Origin: Streptomyces olivochromogenes
GTDB lineage: Bacteria; Actinomycetota; Actinomycetes; Streptomycetales; Streptomycetaceae
Reading direction: 5' to 3'
Length of the DNA: 64,000 nt
Assembly (NCBI RefSeq): GCF_021538895.1
Contig: NZ_JADDRL010000043.1
Coordinates: 1 to 64,000 of the forward strand
Shown: piece after piece, positions 17,610-26,025 of the stretch
Layout of the letters: the number at the start of each line of letters is the position of its first letter
How positions within the stretch are numbered: the stretch's first letter is position 1
Translations under genes and position numbers: made by a program
Notes under the pieces: model-generated
Told to the model about the DNA's origin: nothing
What the model saw: the letters and a program-made list of their open reading frames with translations, nothing else
Database searches by the model: none

Positions 17610-18734
17610 TCAGCCGCCCAGTTCCTGGTGGCGCGCCGCCAGGCGGGTCGCGCCCTCCTCCGTCAGGGAGCCGAACAGGCGCAGGCGGGAGATGCCGCCG
17701 TCGGGGTAGATGTCCACGCGCGCGTGAGTGCCGACGGCGGGGGCCGGCAGGACGAAGCGGTGATTGGTGTCGGGCTGGAGGCGGGTGCGCGGGAGGATCT
17801 CGCGCCACTCAGTGTCCTCGCGGTTCTCGCCGTCCCGTACGGACACCGACGCCCAGCCGGCGCTGTTGCCCTTGAGATAGGCCGTGTCGATCTCGATCGC
17901 GCGGATCAGGGACTGGGCCGCCAGCCGGTAGCGGATCCAGTCGTTGCCCCGATCGCGGCGCCGGCGGGTCTCCCAGCCGTCGTCCATCTTGCGGGAGCGG
18001 CCCGGCTGGATGGTGTTGGTCGCCGGGGAGTAGAACAGGTTGGACGCGTCCTCGACCCGGCCGCCGTTCTCCAGGGCGACCACGTCGAAGGTGCCGAGGA
18101 CCTTCAGCCACTCGGGGTCCGGGACGACCTCGCCGTACACGCGCAGGCGCGCGATGCCGCCGTCGGGGTGCTGGTTGACGCGCAGGTGCGTGAAGCGCTG
18201 TTCGACCGAGACGGCGAAGCCGTTCGCCGCGTGGCCACCGACCGGGGTGCGCGGGACGAGCGTCGTCCACTTCACGTCGCCGCCGAGCAGTTCCTCGGGG
18301 GACGGGGAGCCGGCCACGGTCGCGCCCTCGACCGACACCGCCTGCGGGTAGTTGCCGCGGAAGTGGGCGGTGTCGACGACGATGCCCCGTACGACACCGG
18401 GCGCGCCCAGGCGCACCAGCGCCCAGTCGTGGTCCTCGGCCGTGGGCCAGGGGTGCTCGGCACAGGCGCCGCGCCGGCGGCGGGTCTCCCAGCCGTCCAT
18501 GATCTTGCCCTTGTGCCCGAAGTGCTCGGGGTCGAACTCGGCCCGCTCGGGCACCAGCAGGTTCTCGCGCTGGGCGAAGAACTCGTCGTTGGCGGCGACG
18601 ACACCGGCGCCGAGCTGCCGGTCGGCGAGGTTGGCGTACTGGGTGAAGGGGAAGTCGGCGGTGCGGTAGTCCGCGTACGGGTCACCGCCTCCGTAGGGGT
18701 TCGCGTCGCCGGTGAAACGGGGTGTCGCCGTCAC
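17610..18734 (-). CDS. alc: Allantoicase
   Basis: Protein of 374 residues that hydrolyses allantoate to ureidoglycolate and urea. It is built of two homologous allantoicase repeats: each has a DGWETRRRR-type motif (KIMDGWETRRRRG near residue 80, KMDDGWETRRRRD near 248) and a later partner segment (VNQHPDGGIARLRVYGE near 190; VDIYPDGGISRLRLFG near 343). It lies 51 bp downstream of allantoinase in the same orientation, so the two steps are co-transcribed from the allB promoter under AllR control. Confidence 0.95.
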   Translation of the reverse strand: MTATPRFTGDANPYGGGDPYADYRTADFPFTQYANLADRQLGAGVVAANDEFFAQRENLLVPERAEFDPEHFGHKGKIMDGWETRRRRGACAEHPWPTAEDHDWALVRLGAPGVVRGIVVDTAHFRGNYPQAVSVEGATVAGSPSPEELLGGDVKWTTLVPRTPVGGHAANGFAVSVEQRFTHLRVNQHPDGGIARLRVYGEVVPDPEWLKVLGTFDVVALENGGRVEDASNLFYSPATNTIQPGRSRKMDDGWETRRRRDRGNDWIRYRLAAQSLIRAIEIDTAYLKGNSAGWASVSVRDGENREDTEWREILPRTRLQPDTNHRFVLPAPAVGTHARVDIYPDGGISRLRLFGSLTEEGATRLAARHQELGG

Positions 18735-18785
18735 GGTGATCAGGGGTTCCTTTCGGGAGTCGGCCGCTGCGGTCGCGGGAGTGGT

Positions 18786-20123
18786 TCAGGGGGTGCGGGC
18801 CAGCAGCCGGCCCTTCGGCTCGGTGAACTCGCCGTCGGCGACGATGCGTTCGCCGCGCAGCCAGGTGGACTTCACGACGCCGTACAGGGTGCGGCCCGCG
18901 TACGCCGTGACGCGGTTGCGGTGCTGGAGGGCGGCCGGGTCCACGGTGAACGTCTCGTCGGGGGCGAGGACGGCGAAGTCGGCGTCGCGGCCGGGCGCGA
19001 TGGCGCCCTTGTCCGCCAGGCCCACCAGGGCCGCCGTACGCGTCGACATCCAGCGGACCACGTCCTCCAGGCCGTGGCCGCGCCGGCGCGCCTCGGTCCA
19101 GACGGCCGCCAGGCTGAGCTGAAGGCCGGAGATGCCTCCCCAGGCGGTGGCGAAGTCGTCCGTCTTCAGGTCGGCCGTGGAGGGCGAGTGGTCGGTGACC
19201 ACGCAGTCGATGGTGCCGTCCGCCAGCGCCTGCCAGAGCAGGTCCTGGTTGGCGGCCTCGCGGATGGGCGGGCAGCACTTGAACTCGCTGGCGCCGTCCG
19301 GGACTTCCTCGGCGGTCAGGGTCAGGTAGTGCGGGCAGGTCTCGACGGTGATGCGGACGCCGTCGGCCTTGGCGGCGGCGATCAGCGGCAGCGCGTCGCT
19401 GGAGGACAGGTGCAGGACGTGCACGCGCGCGTGGAGGCGTTTCGCCTGGGCGACGAGGTTCGCGATGGCGGTGTCCTCGGCGTCGCGCGGGCGGGAGGCG
19501 AGGAAGTCGGCGTACTTGGGGCCGCCGTGGTGCGGGGCCGCGTCCAGGTGGTGCGGGTCCTCGGCGTGCACGATCAGCAGTCCGTCGAAGTCGGCGATCT
19601 CGGCGAGCGACCGGGCGAGTCCGTCCTGGTCGAGGTGTGGGAACTCGTCCACGCCCGAGGGCGACAGGAAGGCCTTGAAGCCGAAGACCCCGGCGTCGTG
19701 CAGCGGGCGCAGGTCCTTGACGTTGCCGGGCAGGGCGCCGCCCCAGAAGCCGACGTCGATGTGCGCCTTGTCGGCGGCGACCTGCCGCTTGACGCGGAGG
19801 TGGTCGACCGTCGTCGTCGGCGGGAGCGAGTTGAGCGGCATGTCCACGAGGGTGGTGATGCCGCCGGCGGCCGCGGCGCGCGTGGCGGTCCAGAAGCCCT
19901 CCCACTCGGTGCGGCCCGGGTCGTTGACGTGCACGTGGGTGTCGACCAGGCCGGGCAGCAGGACGTCGTCGCCGAAGTCCTCCAGGCGGGCGCCGCGCGG
20001 TACCTCGGCGTCGTACGGCAGCACCGCCGTGATCCGGCCGGCGAGGACCGCGACCGAAGCGGGACCCGTCCCCTCCGGGGTGATGACGCGCGTCGAGCGC
20101 AGCACCAGTTCAGCGTCGGACAC
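18786..20123 (-). CDS. allB: Allantoinase
   Basis: Protein of 445 residues of the cyclic amidohydrolase family; opens allantoin to allantoate. Metal and catalytic residues are visible: HVH in VDTHVHVNDPG near residue 60, the carbamylated Lys in GFKAFLSPSG near 148, His in IVHAEDP near 187, and DHSPST near 315. GTG 20123 is chosen because AGAGGGG lies about 9 nt upstream and the family begins near this point; the ATG further upstream lies in the promoter region. First gene of the allB-alc operon, divergent from allR. Confidence 0.95.
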   Translation of the reverse strand: MSDAELVLRSTRVITPEGTGPASVAVLAGRITAVLPYDAEVPRGARLEDFGDDVLLPGLVDTHVHVNDPGRTEWEGFWTATRAAAAGGITTLVDMPLNSLPPTTTVDHLRVKRQVAADKAHIDVGFWGGALPGNVKDLRPLHDAGVFGFKAFLSPSGVDEFPHLDQDGLARSLAEIADFDGLLIVHAEDPHHLDAAPHHGGPKYADFLASRPRDAEDTAIANLVAQAKRLHARVHVLHLSSSDALPLIAAAKADGVRITVETCPHYLTLTAEEVPDGASEFKCCPPIREAANQDLLWQALADGTIDCVVTDHSPSTADLKTDDFATAWGGISGLQLSLAAVWTEARRRGHGLEDVVRWMSTRTAALVGLADKGAIAPGRDADFAVLAPDETFTVDPAALQHRNRVTAYAGRTLYGVVKSTWLRGERIVADGEFTEPKGRLLARTP

Positions 20124-20186
20124 CCGGACCCCTCTCTGCCGCCGTTCTGCTTCCAGGAAAGCGGGATGTACAGACACGCAATGGAA

Positions 20187-20203
20187 TTCAACGTTCTGTT
20201 GAA
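20187..20203. promoter_or_regulatory. 17-bp dyad TTCAAC-N5-GTTGAA at the allB promoter
   Basis: TTCAACGTTCTGTTGAA is a near-perfect dyad. On the minus strand its right arm gives GTTGAA, a possible -35 with TACATC 16 nt further on. Closely related dyads lie upstream of aceB (22867), the urate operon (44178) and the catalase gene (58373). Confidence 0.5.
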
Positions 20204-20279
20204 GGAGTCTTCACTCCCACTCCCGCGCCGTCAAGGGCACACTTCTTCTCGACGGACCCCGGACGCACACTCTGGACGT

Positions 20280-20315
20280 TTCCACGAAGCGGAATTACAA
20301 TTCCAGCAAGCAGAA
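20280..20315. promoter_or_regulatory. Paired predicted AllR operators in the allB-allR intergenic region
   Basis: TTCCACGAAGCGGAA at 20280-20294 and TTCCAGCAAGCAGAA at 20301-20315 start 21 bp apart, about two helical turns. The TTCC-N7-GGAA form matches the 15-bp inverted repeats bound by IclR-family repressors. The pair lies between allB and allR, where AllR should control both. Confidence 0.7.
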
Positions 20316-20396
20316 CGTAGCTACGTACCAGCGGGGAGTCAACCGACTGCCGGGTAGGCTTCTGCCCTTCCCGCCAGTCCCGAAAGGAACGCGCCC

Positions 20397-21188
20397 GTGC
20401 CGACGTCCAACGCCAGCACCACCGACTCCGCCAAGTCCAGCAGCGGCGGCGTCCAGTCCCTGGAGCGCGCCTTCGACCTCTTGGAGCGGATGGCGGACGC
20501 GGGCGGCGAGGTCGGTCTCAGCGAGCTCTCGGCGAGCAGCGGGCTGCCGCTGCCCACCATCCACCGCCTGATGCGCACCCTGGTGGCCTGCGGATACGTA
20601 CGCCAGCAGCCCAACCGGCGCTACGCACTGGGCCCGCGTCTGATCCGCCTCGGCGAGTCGGCCTCGCGCCTGCTCGGCACCTGGGCCCGCCCCTACCTCG
20701 CCCGCCTCGTCGAGGAGACCGGCGAGACGGCGAACATGGCGCTGCTGGACGGGGACGAGATCGTCTACGTGGCGCAGGTGCCGTCCAAGCACTCGATGCG
20801 CATGTTCACCGAGGTCGGCCGGCGCGTGCTGCCGCACTCCACGGGCGTGGGCAAGGCCCTGCTCGCCGGCGTCCCGGAGCACGAGGTACGCGCGCTCCTC
20901 TCCCGCACCGGCATGCCCGCCGCGACGGACAAGACGATCACCACCCCCGAGGGTTTCCTGGCCGCACTGGAGGACGTCCGCCGGCTCGGCTACGCGGTCG
21001 ACGACAACGAACAGGAGATCGGCGTCCGCTGCCTCGCGGTACCGGTACCCGACTCCCCCACCGCCGCGGCCATCTCGATCTCCGGCCCGGCGGGCCGGGT
21101 CACCGAGGCAGCAACGGACCGAATCGTCCCGGTACTCCAACAGGTAGCCGAGGAACTCTCCGAGGCACTGGCGAGCTCGGGGGCCTGA
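20397..21188 (+). CDS. allR: IclR-family repressor of allantoin/glyoxylate genes
   Basis: Protein of 263 residues. After a Ser-rich N-terminus of about 15 residues comes an IclR winged helix-turn-helix (about 17-80: VQSLERAFDLLERMADA, GLPLPTIHRLMRTLVACGYV) and the IclR effector domain (about 85-255: ETANMALLDGDEIVYVAQV, LPHSTGVGKALLAG, CLAVPVPD). AllR of S. coelicolor is established as a repressor of the allantoin pathway genes; the divergent position next to allB supports the same role here. The likely effector is a glyoxylate- or allantoate-type metabolite. Confidence 0.92.
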   Translation: MPTSNASTTDSAKSSSGGVQSLERAFDLLERMADAGGEVGLSELSASSGLPLPTIHRLMRTLVACGYVRQQPNRRYALGPRLIRLGESASRLLGTWARPYLARLVEETGETANMALLDGDEIVYVAQVPSKHSMRMFTEVGRRVLPHSTGVGKALLAGVPEHEVRALLSRTGMPAATDKTITTPEGFLAALEDVRRLGYAVDDNEQEIGVRCLAVPVPDSPTAAAISISGPAGRVTEAATDRIVPVLQQVAEELSEALASSGA

Positions 21189-21196
21189 CGCGGGGC

Positions 21197-21715
21197 TCGG
21201 TGAGTCCGCGCCGGAGTCAGTGAGTCCGAGGCGGAGTCGGTGAGCTGGCCGGGGCCCGGTGAGCCTGAGCCGGAGTCGGCGGCGTGAGCCGGGTTCGGTG
21301 GCGTGAGCCGGGTTCGGTGAGCATGAGCCGAGGCCGTTGAGCCCGAGCCGGACTCGATCAGCCTGGGCCGGACTCGGTGAGCCTGACCGGGCTCGGTGAC
21401 TCCGAGCCAGGGTCGTTGCGCCGCCGGGGTCGGCCAGCCCAAGCCGGAATCAGTGAGTCCGAGCCGCGGCCGGTGAACCCGAGCCAGGCCCGTTGAGCCC
21501 GAGCCGGACTCGATCAGCCCGAGCCGGACCCGACGGAACCGGGCCAGTCTCGGGACGCCGAGCCGGGGCCGGTGAACCCAAGCCGGGGGTCGGTCAGCCT
21601 GAGCCTGGATCGGTCAGCCTGAGCCGGAGTCCGTCAGCCCCAATCGGACCCAGTGGAACCGAACTGGACCCGATGGAGCCGAGCCGGCCTCGGGGGACCG
21701 AGCCGCGCCCCCGAT
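21197..21715. repeat. Degenerate 20-bp tandem repeat array, about 26 copies
   Basis: The 530-bp gap between the convergent allR and the 95-residue gene is filled by an array with unit close to CGGTGAGCCCGAGCCGGACT. Most units are 20 bp and several are 17, 19 or 21 bp. Internal copies such as CGTTGAGCCCGAGCCGGACT followed by a CGATCAGCC unit occur twice, which indicates larger duplications inside the array. The period is not a multiple of three and no convincing gene lies in it. Confidence 0.85.
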
Positions 21716-21718
21716 CCC

Positions 21719-22006
21719 TCAGCGGCGTGGTGGTTCACCGAACAGGTCCACCGCCGCGCGGACGTCCGACAGGCCCCGGGCCAGTGCGCTGACCGAACCG
21801 ATCGCGCTCGCGATCAGTAGCAGGGAGCGGCGCAGGCGGGGGATCTCGGGCATGCCGCTGACGGCCATCGCGGCGAGGGTGGCGAGTTCGTCCTCGGCGA
21901 TGCCCCGGTCGGGGAACTCGACCGGGTGCGTGGCGAGTTCGCGGCGCAGCCGGGACACCGCGGTCCGCAGTTCCGCCACCCTCGGGTCCTCGTCGCTGCC
22001 GGTCAC
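21719..22006 (-). CDS. Conserved small actinobacterial protein, unknown function
   Basis: Protein of 95 residues starting at GTG 22006 (AGAGG upstream; start VTGSDEDPRVAEL). It is mostly helical and Leu/Ala rich: an Arg-rich helix (about residues 10-30) and a longer helical segment containing RLRRSLLLIASAIGSVSALARGL (about 63-85, quoted only for its hydrophobic character). There is no catalytic signature. An ATG at 22066 would add 20 residues of poor quality. It ends directly beside the tandem repeat array. Confidence 0.7.
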   Translation of the reverse strand: MTGSDEDPRVAELRTAVSRLRRELATHPVEFPDRGIAEDELATLAAMAVSGMPEIPRLRRSLLLIASAIGSVSALARGLSDVRAAVDLFGEPPRR

Positions 22007-22221
22007 TGGCCTCTGCCCCAAGCTCCGCAACGCAGCCCTCCCCCAGGCATGTCGTTGTGTGCGCACGCTTCGCCGTCCCGCCCAGAGCCCCCGTGGCGGC
22101 GGTCGGGCACCGGGGGACGCGGGTCAGTAAACGCCACCCGGTGCGGGGCGCGCCACACCGCGGACGGAATTTCAGGCCAAGGAGAGGCCGTGCCCCGCCC
22201 GGCGTCAGGTATGCAGGACGC

Positions 22222-22818
22222 ATGACCGACAAGCACCACATCACCGGCCTGCTGCTGGCCGCGGGCGGCGGGCGGCGGCTCGGCGGACGGCCCAAGGCAC
22301 TGCTCGAACATCGCGGACGCCCGCTCGTCGAACACGCGGTCGGCGTACTGCGCGCGGCCGGATGCGACCGGATCCACGTGGTGCTCGGGGCGGCCGCGGA
22401 CGCCGTGCGCGAGCGCGCGGAGCTGCCCGGCTGCGTCCTCGTGGACAACCCCGACTGGGCACAGGGCATGGGCTCCTCGCTGCGCGCCGGACTGGCCTCC
22501 CTCACCGGGACCGGCGCGCGGGCCGCGCTGGTCTCGCTCGTCGACCAGCCCGGCATCGGACCGGTGGCCGTGGCCCGGGTGCTGGCCGCGTACCGGGACG
22601 AGTCCTCGCTGGTCTCGGCCGCGTACGAGGGGGTGCGCGGGCATCCCGTGCTGTTCGGCGCCGCCCACTGGACCGGGATCGCCGCGAGCGCGACCGGCGA
22701 CCGGGGAGCACGCTCGTACCTGAAGGCGCACGAGGACGCGATCACGCTCGTGGAGTGCGCGGACGTGGCCCGGGCGTACGACATCGACACCGAGGCCGAC
22801 CTGGTCCACCTTGAGTGA
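22222..22818 (+). CDS. MobA-like nucleotidyltransferase (molybdenum cofactor cytidylyltransferase type)
   Basis: Protein of 198 residues with the NTP-transferase opening LLLAAGGGRRLGGRPKALL (residues 10-28), a nucleotide-binding loop GMGSSLRAGLASL near 85 and VDQPGIGPVAV near 108. The family transfers CMP or GMP to molybdopterin. In this purine locus a role in maturing the molybdenum cofactor of xanthine dehydrogenase is reasonable, but no xanthine dehydrogenase gene is in the window. ATG 22222 begins at the fold. Confidence 0.82.
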   Translation: MTDKHHITGLLLAAGGGRRLGGRPKALLEHRGRPLVEHAVGVLRAAGCDRIHVVLGAAADAVRERAELPGCVLVDNPDWAQGMGSSLRAGLASLTGTGARAALVSLVDQPGIGPVAVARVLAAYRDESSLVSAAYEGVRGHPVLFGAAHWTGIAASATGDRGARSYLKAHEDAITLVECADVARAYDIDTEADLVHLE

Positions 22819-22866
22819 GGAGGGTGGCACGCAGAGCCACGTTGCCTCGAACTGGAGAATCTCGAT

Positions 22867-22920
22867 GTCAACAAATCATTGAACTTCCACGATGAGGAAA
22901 CTAGTATCCACTGCTCAGAA
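22867..22920 (+). promoter_or_regulatory. aceB promoter with AllR-type operators
   Basis: A clear promoter: -35 TTGAAC 22879-22884, 17-bp spacer, -10 TAGTAT 22902-22907. The spacer is filled by the operator TTCCACGATGAGGAA (22885-22899). A second, weaker site ATCCACTGCTCAGAA starts exactly 21 bp later (22906-22920). The -35 also forms the right arm of the 17-bp dyad GTCAACAAATCATTGAA (22867-22883). A bound repressor would block RNA polymerase directly. Confidence 0.75.
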
Positions 22921-23002
22921 GCGCCCTGCTGCTCCGCAGGCGCACATCGCCGTACCCGGGCCGACTGGCACCCGGTGCCATCGCTGAAGGAAGTGACAGC
23001 TC

Positions 23003-24628
23003 ATGTCCGCACCAGCGCCGTCTCCGCTGGCCATCGTCGACGCCGAGCCCCTGCCCCGGCAGGATGAGGTCCTCACCGACGCGGCGCTCGCCTTCGTGGC
23101 CGAGCTGCACCGGCGGTTCACGCCGCGCCGCGACGAACTGCTCGCCCGCCGCGCGGACCGCCGCGCCGAGATCGCCCGCACCTCCACGCTCGACTTCCTC
23201 CCGGAGACCGCCGCCGTCCGCGCGGACGACTCCTGGAAGGTGGCCCCGGCCCCCGCGGCCCTGAACGACCGCCGCGTCGAGATCACCGGCCCCACCGACC
23301 GCAAGATGACCATCAACGCGCTCAACTCGGGCGCCCGGGTGTGGCTCGCGGACTTCGAGGACGCCTCCGCGCCCACCTGGGAGAACGTGGTCCTCGGCCA
23401 GCTCAACCTGAGCGACGCCTACACGCGGCGCATCGACTTCACCGACGCGGCCTCCGGCAAGTCGTACGCCCTGCGCCCGAACGAGGAGCTGGCCACCGTC
23501 GTCATGCGCCCGCGCGGCTGGCACCTCGACGAGCGCCACCTCGTCGACGCCGACGGCAGGGCCGTCCCGGGCGCGTTCGTCGACTTCGGCCTGTACTTCT
23601 TCCACAACGCCCAGCGGCTGCTGGACCTCGGCAAGGGCCCGTACTTCTACCTGCCGAAGACGGAGTCTCACCTGGAGGCCCGCCTGTGGAACGACGTGTT
23701 CGTCTTCGCGCAGGACTACGTTGGCATCCCGCAGGGCACCGTCCGGGCCACCGTGCTGATCGAGACGATCACGGCGGCGTACGAGATGGAGGAGATCCTC
23801 TACGAACTGCGCGACCACGCCGCCGGGTTGAACGCGGGCCGCTGGGACTACCTCTTCTCGATCGTCAAGAACTTCCGTGACGGCGGCCCCAAGTTCGTCC
23901 TGCCGGACCGCAACGCGGTCACCATGACGGCCCCGTTCATGCGCGCGTACACCGAACTCCTCGTCCGTACCTGCCACAAGCGCGGCGCGCACGCCATCGG
24001 CGGCATGGCGGCGTTCATCCCGTCCCGCCGCGACGAGGAGGTCAACAAGGTCGCCTTCGAGAAGGTCAAGGCGGACAAGGACCGCGAGGCGAACGACGGT
24101 TTCGACGGCTCGTGGGTCGCCCACCCGGACCTGGTGCCGATCGCCATGGCGTCCTTCGACCGGGTGCTCGGTGACCGGCCCCACCAGAAGGACCGGCTGC
24201 GCGAGGACGTCGACGTCAAGGCGGCCGACCTGATCGCCGTCGACTCCCTGCACGCCAAGCCGACGTACCCGGGCCTGGTCAACGCCGTGCAGGTCGGCAT
24301 CCGTTACATCGAGGCCTGGCTGCGCGGCCTCGGCGCCGTCGCCATCTTCAACCTGATGGAGGACGCGGCCACCGCCGAGATCTCCCGCTCGCAGATCTGG
24401 CAGTGGATCAACGCGGGCGTCGAGTTCGAGAACGGCGAGAAGGCCACCCCGGAGCTGGCCCGCAAGGTCGCCGCCGAGGAACTGGCCGCCATCCGGGCGG
24501 AGATCGGCGAGGAGGCCTTCGCGGCCGGCCACTGGCAGCAGGCCCACGACCTGCTGCTCCAGGTCGCCCTCGACGAGGACTACACGGACTTCCTGACGCT
24601 GCCCGCGTACCGGCAGCTCACCGGCTGA
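23003..24628 (+). CDS. aceB: Malate synthase A
   Basis: Protein of 541 residues, the normal length of the A isoform; condenses glyoxylate with acetyl-CoA to malate. Family signatures: VMRPRGWHLDERH near residue 168, LIETITAAYEMEEILYEL near 249, GLNAGRWDYLFSIVKNF near 275 and MRAYTELLVRTCHKRGAHAI near 312. ATG 23003 follows GAAGGAAG. It is downstream of the AllR operators, so malate synthase is expressed when allantoin breakdown yields glyoxylate. No isocitrate lyase is nearby, in line with a role in purine-derived glyoxylate use. Confidence 0.97.
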   Translation: MSAPAPSPLAIVDAEPLPRQDEVLTDAALAFVAELHRRFTPRRDELLARRADRRAEIARTSTLDFLPETAAVRADDSWKVAPAPAALNDRRVEITGPTDRKMTINALNSGARVWLADFEDASAPTWENVVLGQLNLSDAYTRRIDFTDAASGKSYALRPNEELATVVMRPRGWHLDERHLVDADGRAVPGAFVDFGLYFFHNAQRLLDLGKGPYFYLPKTESHLEARLWNDVFVFAQDYVGIPQGTVRATVLIETITAAYEMEEILYELRDHAAGLNAGRWDYLFSIVKNFRDGGPKFVLPDRNAVTMTAPFMRAYTELLVRTCHKRGAHAIGGMAAFIPSRRDEEVNKVAFEKVKADKDREANDGFDGSWVAHPDLVPIAMASFDRVLGDRPHQKDRLREDVDVKAADLIAVDSLHAKPTYPGLVNAVQVGIRYIEAWLRGLGAVAIFNLMEDAATAEISRSQIWQWINAGVEFENGEKATPELARKVAAEELAAIRAEIGEEAFAAGHWQQAHDLLLQVALDEDYTDFLTLPAYRQLTG

Positions 24629-24640
24629 GCCTCGCCGGCC

Positions 24641-24928
24641 TCACCTGTCCGAGTGGCCCAGGGACCTTCCCGGGGCCACTCGGTCGCGTACGGCCCGCTT
24701 GACGGCCGTCGGCTCCGGGAAGCCCTGCTCACGGCGGTCCCAGACCACCTCGTCATTGACCCGGACCACGAAGACACCGCCCGTGCCGGGCTTGAGCGCG
24801 AGTTCCGTGAGCTCGGCCTCGAAGGTCGTCAGCAGCTCCTGGGCCAGCCAGGCGGCGCGCGGCAGCCAGCGGCACTGGGTGCAGTACTCGATCTCGACCC
24901 GCTGCGCGTCCGAAGGGCTGTCCGTCAT
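24641..24928 (-). CDS. SelT/SelW/SelH-family (Rdx) selenoprotein-like protein
   Basis: Protein of 95 residues with a thioredoxin-like redox motif CTQC (Cys16, Cys19) in EYCTQCRWLPRAAWLAQELL and the family segment GGVFVVRVNDEVVWDR near 50-65. Cys replaces selenocysteine. ATG 24928 overlaps the stop of the HipA-like gene (ATGA), so it is the second gene of a pair. Physiological partner unknown. Confidence 0.85.
   Translation of the reverse strand: MTDSPSDAQRVEIEYCTQCRWLPRAAWLAQELLTTFEAELTELALKPGTGGVFVVRVNDEVVWDRREQGFPEPTAVKRAVRDRVAPGRSLGHSDR
24649..24683. terminator. Hairpin terminator after aceB
   Basis: CCGAGTGGCCC (24649-24659) pairs with GGGCCACTCGG (24673-24683), an 11-bp stem with a 13-nt loop, 20 bp after the aceB stop. 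It lies inside the 3' end of the convergent SelW-like gene, so it also encodes that protein's last residues. Confidence 0.65.
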
Positions 24929-25839
24929 CCGAGGTGCACCGACCAATCCTGTTCCGCCGCCGGTTTGCCGTGCAGGTCGGGGACCCGCTTGAGCCACTTC
25001 GGGCGGCCCTGCTGCGTTCTGGCCGCGCGGGCGGCCTCCTCGGCCGCGAGTTCCTCGCGGCTCGGGAAATCGGTGGGCAGCCACTGCTGCGAGGCCCGCA
25101 CGCGCGCGGCGAGGTAGCCGACGTAGGCGGTACGGACCTCGTCGGGCGTGCCGAAGCCCGGTTCCTCGGCCAGCCAGGCGTCGGGCACCTCGGCCAGGAT
25201 GCCCCGCAGGAGTTCCTCGGTGACCCGGGGGGCGAGTTCGGCGTCGGCGGCCCGGACGTCGGGGGTGTAGTGGCCGAGGGCGTGGTGCCGGAAGTCGTAC
25301 GCCTTCTCGGGCGCCGAGGTGTCCCAGCGGTGGTGGAAGACGAGGGCGGCGCCGTGGTCGATGAGCCACAGGTGCGGGGGCGCGGTGCCGAAGGTCGGCC
25401 AGATCATCAGGTTGGAGCTGTGGATCGTACGGTCGACGTTGACGGTGAGCGCGTCGAGCCAGACGATCCTGCCCGCCTCCAGCGGGTCCACCGGGAAGGT
25501 CCGGGCGACCTCGGGCGTGAAGTCCTTCGCGCCCGGCAGGTAGTCCATCCCCAGGTTCATGCCCTCGGAGGCGTGGAGCAGCTCCCGTACCTCCTGGTGC
25601 GGCTCGTGCGCGGCGATCTCCGGGTCGAAGTGCACCAGGACCAGCTCGGGGAACCGCAGCCCGAGGGCGCGCGCCAGCTCCCCCACGATCACCTCGGCGA
25701 CCAGCGCCTTGCGTCCCTGCGCGGAGCCGGTGAACTTCACGACGTACGTCCCCAGGTCGTCGGCCTCGACGACGCCGGGCACGGATCCACCCTCGTGCAG
25801 GGGCGCCACGTATCGGGTGGCGGTGACTTCACTCAGCAT
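24925..25839 (-). CDS. HipA-family kinase-like protein
   Basis: Protein of 304 residues resembling the stand-alone HipA-like proteins of actinobacteria: VVKFTGSAQGRKALVAEVIVGELA near 30-54 (nucleotide/Lys region), IVWLDALTVNVDRTIHSSNLMI near 125-146 (the NxDR/D-x-x-x-N-x-DR catalytic loop type) and LWLIDHGAALVFHH near 155. No HipB-like antitoxin gene is next to it, so toxin function is doubtful; it is more likely a conserved kinase-fold protein of unknown target. It is upstream of and coupled to the SelW-like gene. Confidence 0.78.
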   Translation of the reverse strand: MLSEVTATRYVAPLHEGGSVPGVVEADDLGTYVVKFTGSAQGRKALVAEVIVGELARALGLRFPELVLVHFDPEIAAHEPHQEVRELLHASEGMNLGMDYLPGAKDFTPEVARTFPVDPLEAGRIVWLDALTVNVDRTIHSSNLMIWPTFGTAPPHLWLIDHGAALVFHHRWDTSAPEKAYDFRHHALGHYTPDVRAADAELAPRVTEELLRGILAEVPDAWLAEEPGFGTPDEVRTAYVGYLAARVRASQQWLPTDFPSREELAAEEAARAARTQQGRPKWLKRVPDLHGKPAAEQDWSVHLG

Positions 25840-26025
25840 CCTCTCAGGCTATGCACCGCCTTCTCGGGCCGCCCGGCAGGGGGCAAGTTCACTTTCAGGA
25901 CATCGCCGGACGGTGTTGCGTTCGCCGCCGGAATCGATCATGGTCGGTACGTGAGTCTCGTCGCCGCCCCGGCCGAGGCCCGAGCCGGGTCCACCCCTTC
26001 CACCCACCCGAGGCCTGCCCGAACC

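Noticed and set aside
21197..21715. CRISPR array in the tandem repeat region.
   Set aside because: Units are contiguous, degenerate and about 20 bp with no unique spacers, and no cas genes are present.
24925..25839. HipBA-type toxin-antitoxin system.
   Set aside because: There is no HipB-like gene beside it; the coupled neighbour is a SelW-like protein.
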